A stretch of DNA of 64,000 bases. Source: Candidatus Binatia bacterium. GTDB taxonomy: Bacteria; Desulfobacterota; Binatia; HRBIN30. Made by a program: the position numbers and the translations under genes. The DNA is taken from contig JAKLJW010000002.1 of the NCBI GenBank assembly GCA_023150935.1, positions 1 through 64,000 of the forward strand. The letters run 5' to 3'. The notes beneath the pieces are model-generated. The model did not search any database, was not told the origin of the DNA, and was given only the letters and a program-made list of their open reading frames with translations. Positions 53,664 to 62,423 of this stretch are shown here, piece by piece; position 1 is the stretch's first letter, and every line of letters begins with the position of its first letter.

Positions 53664-56498
53664 TCAGCGCACCCCGATTGACGGCTCGATCCAGTTGCCG
53701 GTCACGTCGCCGAACACGACAGCCGCGAAGTCCTGGCCCTCGACATCGGTGCTCAGGGGCCGATACTGCACCGCCCCCATCCGACAGGTGCCGGGCGTCA
53801 TCAGGGGCGGTACTACCTCCAACCCAGCCCCCGGTACCGCCAGCGGTTCGAAGGCCCAATCCGAATCGCACGTTACGGCGACCGGAAACCGCGCTATCAG
53901 CCCGACGGAGCGCTGCAGAATCAGCGACGCATCGAACGCGCTCAACGTACCGTTGCCGCTTACATCGCCGGCGAGTTGCTGGCCCGCAGTTAACGTGCGA
54001 CTGCCGACGACACTTTGCAGAACGTACGACGCGTCAAGCGCGCTCACGGCTCCGCCGACACTGCCGAGCCGGCGCGGCTCGAGCTGCGCGTCGCCGGTCA
54101 CCCCCGACAGCGCAAACTCTCCCGTCGCCTCCGTAGCCGTCGTCACCGTACCGTTGCCGCTCAGCCGCAGCTCGACGTTGCCGACCCCCGTACCCGCGGC
54201 GGAATACCGCACCCGACCACGCACTCGCGGTCCCACCGTTGGCGTGCCGGTCGGAACGGTGGTGGCGGTTTGCGTCGCACCTGACGTCGCGGTGGCCGTG
54301 CGCGTCGCGGTCGCCGGTGGGACCGGCGTGAGCGTTGGCGTCGCTGTGGCCGGAGGAAGCGTCGTGCTCGGTGTCGCCGTCGGCACCGGCGTCCCGGCGC
54401 CGGACGCGGGAACTACCAGCAGCGTTATCGACGAGGCAGCGAAACTCACGCTCGCCGCCCCGGCGGAGAAGTCGACGTCCGCCGCGCGCACGATGGCGGA
54501 GAGATCGGGGTCGCCATACCGGTACACGCGGGCCGCTCCACCCGGGACGAAGCCGGCGACCGTCAGGGCCGCGGTCAGCGATTGTGCGGTCTTGTTCACG
54601 ACCATCACGGTCAAGGAACCGTCGCCGCTGCGCTCCGCCGCGTACACCGCGAGCTGCCCCTGATCGCCGCTGCCCGCGCGCACGCCGATGTCCCCGAAGG
54701 CGCCGCCGGTACCGTCGTAATTGCGGTACATGCGAAAAGCGAAGGCCCCCGGCTGATAGCGCGTCGGCGGATCCCACAGCGTCGCCAGATCCAATCCCTC
54801 GCGGCCGAATATCCCCAGGACATCCGCCTGGGCGAGAGCGCCGTTGATGTGATCGAGTGCGCCCCAGTTGTACTCGGTAATTGCCGTCTTCGTGCCCGGG
54901 TAACGCGCTGCGATCCAGCCCCGCAGGCGCGGAATGAGCTGGACCGCCTCGTTGATCCAGCTCTCGTCCACGTACGTCGGATCCCAGAGCGACCGCGTCG
55001 AGCGCAACCTCAACGCCTGCGTCGCCGCACTCCCCGCGGACGACAACGACACCCCCGAGGCCTGCGGGTAATAGTGCAGATCGAGGTAATCGAGGATACG
55101 CACCCCGTGCTGCTGCTCGTACGCCTGCATCTGCCCCAAATACCACTCCACAAACGGTACGTTGCCGTGTGCCAGACGATCCTGCGGGTTGGTCCACCAG
55201 CTCCCGCCCGGCGCCCAATCGAGGGCCGACCAGAAATACGCGGTCCATCCCCATACCACCGGGCCCAGCGTCTGCGCCGAGGCATCGACCGCTTTGATGG
55301 CTGCGGCGTACGCGAACGTGCGATCGCGCATCTCGTCGTAACTCGTGGGGGCCGGATGCACGTCCCGGTGAGTGTCCGGCCACAACATCGGCTCGTTGTC
55401 GAGGTTGTAGAACCGGACCCCGCCCGACCCTGCCGGGCCGTACTTGCCGGCCAGGTGCGACAGCCAGTCCCGCACGTACCCCGGATCGATCGCCACGCTG
55501 GTGTCGGCCGGATCGTTGCCGGCGATCTCGGCGCCGTTCGTACCTATCCCGTTGCCGCAATCCGGCCGCCACGGATCGGTAGATTGCTGAGCCCCGTACC
55601 TGGCAACACTGAAGCCGCACGCGTACCCGCGGGCCTTCGGAGCCCAACCGATCAGCGGAACGGTCATGATCGTGGCCGTCCCCGTGCGCCGGTCCTGGTC
55701 GATGAACTTGTCCGTCGTCGAGCCGTCAGGCAGCACTCCCGGGTTGTCGTTGTCCTCCGGGATGTTCTCGAAGTACCAGTCGCTGGCGCGGTTGCTGGTG
55801 TCGTACACCCAACTGTACCGGGTCGTTGAATTGCCGCCGAAGCGGCGCACCGGCAGCCGGAGATCGGCCGCAAGGTCCTCGTCGGCGAAGTTCATGCCGT
55901 AGATCAGCGGACTGATTGCACGCCGGTCGGCCTGCGCGTTGACGTTCAACGCCGGACCGCTGCCCGGAGGCACCGGGGTGGGAGTCGGTACGCCCACGGT
56001 CACCAACGCAATGTCGTCCAGATAGAAAGTCGGTTGCGATCGTCCAGCCTGATCGTGCCAGAAGACGTAGTCGACTCGCGTCGGCGTCCCCAACCCGGCC
56101 AACGGGATGTCCACCTCGGTCCACCGCCCCGCGACCGGCGACACTCCCTGCTCGACGAGCGCGCCGGTCTGGTTGTTTCCCAACCGGACCAGAACCTGTT
56201 GCCCGCCGGCGGATCCGCCGTGCACGAAAAACCGCAACGCCGTGGCCGTACCGGGATCCACCTGGGGTACGTGACCCACCTGAAACCCACCCCACGCGCC
56301 GGTAAAGGTCACGGCGATGGCGTTGGTTCCCCAGTGCACCGGGACGGTGGCCGCCAGGTCGATCGAGACCGGAGCCCATGACCAATCCTGCCATCCGCCG
56401 GTCAGCCCGTCCTCGTAAACGGCAGAGTCGCCGAAAGCCGGTCGCGCCACCGCTGCGACGACCAGGAAAACGACACCGACTGCGCTCAACGTGCGCAT
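53664..56498 (-). CDS. Secreted GH44-type endoglucanase with CBM and dockerin-like C-terminus
   Basis: A 944-residue exported glycoside hydrolase. Signal peptide 1-24 (VVAAVARPAFGDS); CBM-like beta-sandwich ~25-170; a Pro/Thr linker; GH44 barrel ~185-700 with acid/base Glu369 (YNLDNEPMLW) and nucleophile Glu542 (AITEYNWGALDH); a Thr/Pro-rich linker; a carboxypeptidase-regulatory-like domain (RVRGRVRYSAAGTGVGNVEL); and a dockerin/cohesin-associated repeat pair (VSALDASYVLQSVVG, GDVSGNGTLSAFDASLILQR). GH44 enzymes cleave beta-1,4-glucans and xyloglucan. No cohesin is seen nearby, so the repeats may anchor to the own surface. Confidence 0.85.
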   Translation of the reverse strand: MRTLSAVGVVFLVVAAVARPAFGDSAVYEDGLTGGWQDWSWAPVSIDLAATVPVHWGTNAIAVTFTGAWGGFQVGHVPQVDPGTATALRFFVHGGSAGGQQVLVRLGNNQTGALVEQGVSPVAGRWTEVDIPLAGLGTPTRVDYVFWHDQAGRSQPTFYLDDIALVTVGVPTPTPVPPGSGPALNVNAQADRRAISPLIYGMNFADEDLAADLRLPVRRFGGNSTTRYSWVYDTSNRASDWYFENIPEDNDNPGVLPDGSTTDKFIDQDRRTGTATIMTVPLIGWAPKARGYACGFSVARYGAQQSTDPWRPDCGNGIGTNGAEIAGNDPADTSVAIDPGYVRDWLSHLAGKYGPAGSGGVRFYNLDNEPMLWPDTHRDVHPAPTSYDEMRDRTFAYAAAIKAVDASAQTLGPVVWGWTAYFWSALDWAPGGSWWTNPQDRLAHGNVPFVEWYLGQMQAYEQQHGVRILDYLDLHYYPQASGVSLSSAGSAATQALRLRSTRSLWDPTYVDESWINEAVQLIPRLRGWIAARYPGTKTAITEYNWGALDHINGALAQADVLGIFGREGLDLATLWDPPTRYQPGAFAFRMYRNYDGTGGAFGDIGVRAGSGDQGQLAVYAAERSGDGSLTVMVVNKTAQSLTAALTVAGFVPGGAARVYRYGDPDLSAIVRAADVDFSAGAASVSFAASSITLLVVPASGAGTPVPTATPSTTLPPATATPTLTPVPPATATRTATATSGATQTATTVPTGTPTVGPRVRGRVRYSAAGTGVGNVELRLSGNGTVTTATEATGEFALSGVTGDAQLEPRRLGSVGGAVSALDASYVLQSVVGSRTLTAGQQLAGDVSGNGTLSAFDASLILQRSVGLIARFPVAVTCDSDWAFEPLAVPGAGLEVVPPLMTPGTCRMGAVQYRPLSTDVEGQDFAAVVFGDVTGNWIEPSIGVR

Positions 56499-56720
56499 CC
56501 GAACCTCTGTCGCAGACTAGCCGAATTCATGCCCGCGCCGGCGTGCATCCAACTGCTCGTCCCGCCCGCAATGAGGCGACAAGTACCCGCGCCCCGGTTG
56601 CACTGCACGGCACCCTGATGTCATAGGCAGGTGACAGGGAAGATGGACCCGCAGGCCGGCATATGTCGAGTACCATCGACCGAGCCGCCCGAGCACGACG
56701 GTTGCGGTCCCGCGTAAGGC

Positions 56721-57767
56721 ATGCCCGCAATATCCGAAATTCCACTGCTCACGCCAGCGGAGATCGATCGTCTGCGCCGCGAGGTGCGGAGCCGGGCCGC
56801 CCATCTCAGACGCTCCCTTACCTGGCTGGATGCGGTGGATGTCCAGCAACCTGCGGCCGACGAGCGGCCGGCGCGAATACGGGTCGCGGCTTTCAACATC
56901 GAACGTGGCAGCCGCTTCGACGGCATCGTTGCCCTGCTCTCGGCGCATCCCGCATTGCAGGACGTCGACGTATTTCTGATCAGCGAAGCCGACTGGGGCA
57001 TGGCGCGTTCGGGCAATCGTCACGTGGCCCGCGATCTCGCGCAGACATGGGCCCTCGGCTACGCGTATGGGATCGAGTTCCTCGAACTTACCAAGGGCGA
57101 GGCCGCGGAGCTCGACGCGCCGGGCGACAACACCTGGAGCCTCCACGGCAACGCCATTCTCAGCCGCTGGCCTCTCGTTGCGCCACGCGTGGTTCGACTG
57201 CCCGTGCACTGCACCTGGGCCGAAGGTACACAGGCGCGCGTCGGCGGCCGCATGGCGCTCCTCGCCGAGATCGAAACGGCGGCCGGCGACGTTACCCTGG
57301 CGTCAGTCCATCTCGAGAACCGCACCACTCCGGCGGGCCGGCGGGAACAGATGGAGGCCGTGCTGGCGTCGATTCCCGCCGGTGCGCCGGCGATCGTCGG
57401 GGGCGACCTCAACACGGCGACCGTGGACGGAGGTCGCGACGAAGAGATCTTCTCGATTCCCGACCTCCTGAAGCGCGACCCTGCACGGTTGCGCCACCCG
57501 GAACCGTACGAGCCGCTGTTCGCGTCGGTCAGGGAGGCCGGCTTTCTCGTCGACGAAGTCAACGCCCCCGATATCCCCACCTGCGTACCGTTCGGCATTC
57601 GCGACCCCGCGTACTGGCTCAAACTCGACTGGCTTTTCACTCGCGGGGTGGTGCCGCGTACGGATCGCATGGCGCCGTCGGTTGTTGTCGCTGCCGTCGG
57701 GGATCTGCGCGTCTCCGATCACGACTGCATCGTCGCCGACCTGGAGCTAACCGCAATCGGGAAGTAA
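56721..57767 (+). CDS. Endonuclease/exonuclease/phosphatase-family protein
   Basis: A 348-residue EEP-fold hydrolase. Metal- and phosphate-binding motifs: AAFNIERG (Asn, Glu), DVDVFLISEADWGMARSGNR, HGNAILSRWPL, ASVHLENRTTPAGRREQM, VGGDLNTAT and VSDHDCIVADLEL (terminal Asp-His). The set is complete, so it is probably an active Mg-dependent phosphodiesterase on DNA, RNA, inositol phosphate or sphingomyelin-like lipid; substrate unknown. There is no signal peptide. It ends 2 nt before the stop of the convergent methyltransferase. Confidence 0.82.
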   Translation: MPAISEIPLLTPAEIDRLRREVRSRAAHLRRSLTWLDAVDVQQPAADERPARIRVAAFNIERGSRFDGIVALLSAHPALQDVDVFLISEADWGMARSGNRHVARDLAQTWALGYAYGIEFLELTKGEAAELDAPGDNTWSLHGNAILSRWPLVAPRVVRLPVHCTWAEGTQARVGGRMALLAEIETAAGDVTLASVHLENRTTPAGRREQMEAVLASIPAGAPAIVGGDLNTATVDGGRDEEIFSIPDLLKRDPARLRHPEPYEPLFASVREAGFLVDEVNAPDIPTCVPFGIRDPAYWLKLDWLFTRGVVPRTDRMAPSVVVAAVGDLRVSDHDCIVADLELTAIGK

Positions 57768-57769
57768 CT

Positions 57770-58255
57770 TCACCAGAACCAGCGCGGTACGCTGGTCGTG
57801 TAGTCGGCGTACGCCGAACCGAACAACCGCCGCAACGTCGGCTCTTCGTACAAAACCACGAAGCTCTGGAACACGATTCCCATCGCCGCCGCGTATAGCA
57901 GCAGCCAGGCCGACGCGAAAAACATCGCCTCTGCCGCGATCATGCAGAACACGGCGACGTAGAGCGGATTGCGCGTCACCCGATAGAGCCCACGGACCAC
58001 CAGCTCTTGCGGCGGATCGACCGGCGCCGGCGTACCACGCCCCACCACCATAAAGTCGTACACGCACCAGACGTAGATACCCACCGCGGTCACCGCCGGA
58101 ACAACCGCCAGCACCTGCAACCACCCGACGGCGGGAATCGCGTCACCCCCGGTCCAGACCAGTATCCGCCACGGCAACAACCCCACCACGGTGCCCGGTG
58201 CCAGCACGGTGAAGATCACGTTCTTGAGAAGCAACCACATCCCGGTGCCCTTCAT
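57770..58255 (-). CDS. Isoprenylcysteine-methyltransferase-like (ICMT/PEMT) membrane protein
   Basis: A 161-residue integral membrane protein with about four or five hydrophobic segments and the ICMT-type signature VRGLYRVTRNPLYVAVFCMI followed by YEEPTLRRLFGSAYADYTTS, VPRWFW, i.e. the RNPxYV and E-E-x-x-L...G-x-x-Y-x-x-Y motifs binding S-adenosylmethionine. It may methylate a phospholipid or small molecule. It stands alone. Whether it methylates proteins or lipids cannot be told. Confidence 0.82.
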   Translation of the reverse strand: MKGTGMWLLLKNVIFTVLAPGTVVGLLPWRILVWTGGDAIPAVGWLQVLAVVPAVTAVGIYVWCVYDFMVVGRGTPAPVDPPQELVVRGLYRVTRNPLYVAVFCMIAAEAMFFASAWLLLYAAAMGIVFQSFVVLYEEPTLRRLFGSAYADYTTSVPRWFW

Positions 58256-58694
58256 GCCACGCCCGTGGGTTACGCGACAACAGATACCCGTCTACCCAAG
58301 TCCGGCGCTAACAGATGTCCGCATGCCCGTAAGCCGTCACCCCCGCGAAGCTTGTCCCGGCGAAAGCCGGGAGCGGGGGGTCCAGGAAACCACAGCCCAC
58401 CTGGATTCCCGCTTTCGAGTCTGTCGATAAGCGGCCAAACCCGGCTTCGACAAGCTCAGCCTGAGCGGTGGTGGAATTGATCTCATTGGGCTTTCCCCGC
58501 TCACCCTGACTTAACGATTTACGAGTTTGCGCGCACGGCGCGAAGGAATCGGATGGGGAGGGCGAGGCTCCTGGCGAGCCGTCGTCAGGCCGCTGCGGCT
58601 CGGCGGGAGCCTCGCCCTCCCAAAGGCATGGCTGATGGGGCCATTGGGTTGCGGGTGGCCGCCCGCGCTAAGGCGGTGGAACGCGGACCCAGGC
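58256..58694. other. Repeat-rich non-coding region
   Basis: About 440 bp without a gene. It contains a hairpin at 58339-58381 (ACCCCCGC ... CCCGGCGAAAGCCGGG ... GCGGGGGGT) typical of extragenic palindromes, a partial second unit (CTGGATTCCCGCTTTCG, around 58400), a 13-nt palindrome GCTCAGCCTGAGC near 58454, and the large hairpin at 58556-58621. Confidence 0.6.
58556..58621. repeat. Large palindromic element with perfect 16-bp inverted arms
   Basis: GGGAGGGCGAGGCTCC at 58556-58571 is the exact reverse complement of 58606-58621. Inside, CGAGCCG (58575-58581) pairs with CGGCTCG (58596-58602), separated from the outer arms by a 3x3 internal loop, with a 14-nt apical loop. It resembles miniature transposon or extragenic palindrome units of the kind mobilised by RAYT-type transposases; no transposase is in the window. 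Confidence 0.7.
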
Positions 58695-59927
58695 TCACAG
58701 TTGACGGCGCAGCGTCTCGACGATCCGCGCTCGGCGGTCGCTGCCGCGGCCGTCGAGGCTGACGACGAAGCGCACCGTCCCGTGCCGCGCGGTGTCGAGA
58801 TAGCCCACGACGGAACGCGCCGCCTGCAGCGTGCCGGTCTTGTGCCGCACGCCGTCGACTTCCTTCAGCAGGTCTCGGTACGGCGCAAACAGATCGAGCA
58901 ACGCCGCCATGGCCGGCGCGGTGGCGCGGTTGTCGTACGACAGACCCGAGCCTTCGACGACCTCGATCCCGTCGAGCTCGGGGTGCGCGGCGAGCAACTC
59001 CCGCGCCGCCACGGCGCTCTTCTCCAGCGACGCAGGCGCTCCCTCCGCCTTCGCGCCCACCGCGAGGAAGACCTGGTTGGCGACGAAGTTATTCGAATGC
59101 TCGAGCAACGCGCGACAGACCGCGGCCAGGGTGCGGCTGTTGTGGTGCACGTAAAACGGCGCCGCAGAGGGCGCGGCCCGCTGCCCCGTCGCCTTACCCA
59201 CCGTGACTCCCGCGGCGCGCAGCTTGGCCGCAATGACCTCCGCGGCGTAACGGGCGGCGTCACCGTTGCGGTGACCGAGATTGAAGCGCAGCGTACCGTC
59301 GATCTTGCGCTCGCCCGCCAGCGTCAGCGCCAGCGGTGTCAGCGGCGTTTGCGGCTCGGTGGAGCGGATCGCTCCCCCGCGGCGATCGAGCACGATGGTG
59401 TTGAAGTTCACCGCCGTGGCCGAATTCGGCGCGTCGTACGGATTGGCAGAACCGCCGACTCCGGGAATGACGATGGCCGGAGCAAAGAACGAGTCGTCGA
59501 CGGCAATCCCGGCCAGGCTCCGCGCGCCGAGCCGAGCCCGGAGCGCGGCCGCGACCGCGTCCAGCTCTTCCGATACCAGGAAAGGATCGCCCCGCCCGCG
59601 TACAACCATAGTGTCGCCTTCGAGGAAGAACTCGGTGGTGAACCGGTGGTCCATGCCGAGCCGCCGGGCTGCCAGCAGGGTCGTGAATACCTTGATGGTC
59701 GATGCCGGGATGAACGATCGGTCGCCGTTGTGGTCGACCACGACCCGACCGCCGCTATCCACGACGTAGACAATCTCGCTCGGGCCCAAGGGTGCACCGA
59801 AGTCGACGCGGCGGTCGGCGCGGGCCGCCCGCCAGCCGCCGAACGCCAGCACCAGCGCAAACGCGACGGTCGCAACAACGATCTCGCCGGCCCAACGGCA
59901 ATCCGCGTTCGTTGCTCGGTAACCCAT
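58695..59927 (-). CDS. dacB: S13-family D-alanyl-D-alanine carboxypeptidase (PBP4/DacB-like)
   Basis: A 410-residue class C penicillin-binding protein. An N-terminal hydrophobic segment (VVATVAFALVLAFGG) exports it; active-site motifs are Ser76-x-x-Lys79 (PASTIK), SNN in LEHSNNFVANQVFL, and KTG in VRHKTGTLQAARSVVG. It acts as D,D-carboxypeptidase/endopeptidase in peptidoglycan recycling. The protein is slightly shorter than E. coli PBP4 because the insert domain is reduced. It is divergent from the acyl-CoA-binding protein gene. Confidence 0.87.
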   Translation of the reverse strand: MGYRATNADCRWAGEIVVATVAFALVLAFGGWRAARADRRVDFGAPLGPSEIVYVVDSGGRVVVDHNGDRSFIPASTIKVFTTLLAARRLGMDHRFTTEFFLEGDTMVVRGRGDPFLVSEELDAVAAALRARLGARSLAGIAVDDSFFAPAIVIPGVGGSANPYDAPNSATAVNFNTIVLDRRGGAIRSTEPQTPLTPLALTLAGERKIDGTLRFNLGHRNGDAARYAAEVIAAKLRAAGVTVGKATGQRAAPSAAPFYVHHNSRTLAAVCRALLEHSNNFVANQVFLAVGAKAEGAPASLEKSAVAARELLAAHPELDGIEVVEGSGLSYDNRATAPAMAALLDLFAPYRDLLKEVDGVRHKTGTLQAARSVVGYLDTARHGTVRFVVSLDGRGSDRRARIVETLRRQL

Positions 59928-60071
59928 TCGCGTACTCGATAAGCACCTATCGCACCCTGGTGTCGAGCGGGCAAGACGACAACGGGCGGTTTGGCGCGAC
60001 GGCGGACTGTGGTACTGCCAGAGACGGCCGGCGAGCGGCCGGCACTCGATCGACCGAGGAGGATCGTGACC

Positions 60072-60335
60072 ATGTCAGGGTTGAAGGAGAAGTTCGAAAC
60101 CGCTCAACAGGACGTACAGAAACTGTCAGAGCGGCCGGATAACGACACCCTGCTCGCGCTCTACGCGCTCTTCAAGCAAGCGACCGCCGGAGACGTAAAG
60201 GGCAAGCGACCGGGTTTCATGGATTTCGTCGGCCGCGCGAAGTTCGACGCCTGGGCCGCCAGAAAGGGCACCACCGCCGACGCGGCAATGCAGGCCTATG
60301 TCGATCTCGTCGCCAAACTCCGCAAGGGTGCGTGA
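60072..60335 (+). CDS. Acyl-CoA-binding protein
   Basis: An 87-residue four-helix ACBP: LKEKFETAQQDVQKLSERPD, LLALYALFKQATAGDVKGKR, PGFMDFVGRAKFDAWAARKG, with the conserved Tyr/Lys residues that bind the CoA 3'-phosphate. It buffers and transports long-chain acyl-CoA. ACBPs are mainly eukaryotic but occur in some bacterial lineages. ATG 60072 follows GAGGATCGTGACC, a reasonable ribosome binding site. The GFA gene begins 40 nt later. Confidence 0.88.
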   Translation: MSGLKEKFETAQQDVQKLSERPDNDTLLALYALFKQATAGDVKGKRPGFMDFVGRAKFDAWAARKGTTADAAMQAYVDLVAKLRKGA

Positions 60336-60375
60336 GTGGCGGACCTGCGTGACCGTCTCTGTCCTGGAGGGAGAT

Positions 60376-60783
60376 ATGCGCGGTAGTTGCCTGTGCGGCG
60401 CCGTGACCTACGAAACCGCCGCCCCGGTCGAGCGGCTCGGCCACTGCCATTGCGGCATGTGTCGCAAGGCGCACGGCGCGGCGTTCGCGACCTACGGGCG
60501 CGTTCCCACAGGAGCGTTCCGGTTCACCGCCGGCGAGAGCCGCGTGAAGCGATACCAGTCGTCCACCCCGGTAACGCGATCGTTTTGTGCCGACTGTGGA
60601 TCGAACCTGACCTTCGCCTACTCGGCGTTGCCCGACGTTCTCTGGGTCGCCGCCGGCTCGTTCGATGAAGACCCGGGGGTGCGACCGCTATGGCACGGCT
60701 TTGTGGCCTCGAAGGCACCGTGGCATGAGATCAGCGACGACTTGAAACAGTTCCCGGAGTTCCCGGAAGCCGGGGCGTATTGA
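60376..60783 (+). CDS. GFA (glutathione-dependent formaldehyde-activating/CENP-V-like) zinc protein
   Basis: A 135-residue protein with the complete seven-cysteine pattern: Cys5/Cys7, Cys24/Cys26/Cys29 and Cys71/Cys74 (SCLCGAVTYE, GHCHCGMCRKAHGAAFATYG, SFCADCGSNL), binding two zinc ions. GFA proteins were described as S-hydroxymethylglutathione synthases, though the activity of most is unproven. ATG 60376 has GGAGGGAG upstream. The downstream histidine kinase overlaps its stop. Confidence 0.88.
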   Translation: MRGSCLCGAVTYETAAPVERLGHCHCGMCRKAHGAAFATYGRVPTGAFRFTAGESRVKRYQSSTPVTRSFCADCGSNLTFAYSALPDVLWVAAGSFDEDPGVRPLWHGFVASKAPWHEISDDLKQFPEFPEAGAY

Positions 60784-62108
60784 GCGCTCCCGGTGTCCGT
60801 GCGTCCCGCGAGCGAGTCCGTAGCTCGGCTCCCCCATCGAATGAGATCCTGTCTCTTACCCGCATTCTGCCGTCAAACGACCCGCGTTCTGACCTGGTCG
60901 CGGGTTCTAACGACGAGGTGCTCGTGACCACAGGCGAACGGACTACGGATCACGCCGCTCTCTCCGAGACCGAAACTCAGTTGCGCGTCTTTACGAGCCG
61001 CCTGCCGGGCTTTTTCTGGACGACCGACACCGAGATGCGGCTCACCCTGCGCCTCGGCCGAGACATGGAACCCATCGATGCCCAGAACGAGGAAGTTCTG
61101 GGCCGGCACATCGGCGACTTCATAGGAACCAGGGACGAGAGTGCTCCCTGCCTAGCGGCGCATCGACGGGCCCTGGGTGGCGAGATGGCGACGTACGAGC
61201 AGGAATGGGAAGGGCGGTGTTACAGTGCCCAGGTCGAGCCGTTGCGCAGCGAGGACGGCAGCATTACGGGGGTTATCGGGGTGGCGTTCGATATCACCGA
61301 GCGCAAACAGGCGGAACAGGCGCTGCAAGCGGCAAGGGCGGAACTGGAAACTCATGTCGCACACGCTCTGCGTGTCAGCACCCTGGGCGAGATGGCGGCG
61401 GGCCTGGCCCACGAGATCAACCAGCCTCTGTCGGCGATCGTCAACTACGCCCGCGGCTGTGTGACGCGTTTGCGCTCCGGCATGGCCGAGCGAGAGGATC
61501 TCCTGTTCGCGATCGAGCAGATTGCGGCGCAAGCGTTGCGCGGCGGCGAGATCGTCCGGCGCTACCGGCGCTTCCTGCGGGCGGGTACCGCGCACCGCGA
61601 ACCGGTGAACGTCAACACCGTCGTCGAGAACGTCGTCCGATTCATGCAAACGGAAGCGCAGGCGGACGGGGCAGTAATCAGGCTCGCTCTCGCGGAGCAG
61701 TTGCCGGCCGTGCCGGGCGACGGCGTACAACTCGAACAGGTGGTACTGAATCTGACCCGCAACGGCCTGGAAGCCATGCGGGACGGCAGTCCGGCAGAGC
61801 TGTGGATTCGCACCTCCGTCGACGCCTCGGAGATCGCGGTAGCCGTGGAAGACCGCGGCCGGGGTGTACCGCAAGACCTGCAAGAGCGCATTTTCGACGC
61901 TTTCTTCACCACCAAACCCGACGGTCTCGGCATGGGCTTGTCGATATGCCGTACCATCGTTGAAGCGCACGGCGGCCGTTTGTCGGCAACCGCGAATCCG
62001 GAAGGCGGCACGACCTTCCGGTTCACTTTGCCGCTGCCCAGGAACGGCGATGCCGGAGGCACCCGCGGCGTTGCCGAGGATGGCGCCGCGTCCGCGCCCA
62101 CCGGGTAG
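60780..62108 (+). CDS. Soluble PAS-domain sensor histidine kinase
   Basis: A protein of up to 442 residues with no membrane helix. A PAS domain lies at ~70-180 (FFWTTDTEMRLTLRLGRDME ... GVIGVAFDITERKQAEQAL), followed by HisKA with LAHEINQPLSAIVNYARG and a HATPase (VVLNLTRNGLEAMRDGSPAE, VEDRGRGVPQDLQERIFDAF, KPDGLGMGLSICRTIVEAHG). This is the FixL/DctB-type NtrC-family kinase architecture. TTG 60780 would overlap the GFA stop; GTG 60918 gives a shorter product that still includes the PAS domain and is perhaps more likely. No response regulator gene is adjacent, so the partner is unknown. Confidence 0.82.
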   Translation: MSAPGVRASRERVRSSAPPSNEILSLTRILPSNDPRSDLVAGSNDEVLVTTGERTTDHAALSETETQLRVFTSRLPGFFWTTDTEMRLTLRLGRDMEPIDAQNEEVLGRHIGDFIGTRDESAPCLAAHRRALGGEMATYEQEWEGRCYSAQVEPLRSEDGSITGVIGVAFDITERKQAEQALQAARAELETHVAHALRVSTLGEMAAGLAHEINQPLSAIVNYARGCVTRLRSGMAEREDLLFAIEQIAAQALRGGEIVRRYRRFLRAGTAHREPVNVNTVVENVVRFMQTEAQADGAVIRLALAEQLPAVPGDGVQLEQVVLNLTRNGLEAMRDGSPAELWIRTSVDASEIAVAVEDRGRGVPQDLQERIFDAFFTTKPDGLGMGLSICRTIVEAHGGRLSATANPEGGTTFRFTLPLPRNGDAGGTRGVAEDGAASAPTG

Positions 62109-62423
62109 ACCGTCACAGGGTTTTGCCGCCTTACCTCTGTGGCCGGCGCGGCCCGGTTATCTCCTTGCCTCGATAACAAGCCGAATCGACAAGCCGGGTC
62201 TTTCCCGCGCGCGATACCGGAACTTCCCAGAGCCGCAAAACCCCTCGTCGGCATGGTCACGGACAAAGGCGGACAGCGAAGACCGGGCGGGCTGGTATGG
62301 CATTCGCATGAGCGAGTGCGGGGTTGGGCTGTTGCGACCGGCGGCGAGACCTCAAAGGGGTGTCAAGGAGAACGAACGCGGTTAGCGGCGCGGCAAAGCG
62401 CCAGCGGAGAAAGGAGCCGATGT
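62109..62423. other. Intergenic region before the outer-membrane-like gene
   Basis: About 315 bp, no gene supported. It ends with AAAGGAG, the ribosome binding site of the next gene. Promoter elements could not be assigned. Confidence 0.35.

Noticed and set aside
62275..62330. Sigma-54-like GG-N10-GC match before the outer-membrane-like gene
   Set aside because: The match (TGGTATG-N4-TCGC) lacks the conserved T at the -12 element and lies far from the start codon.
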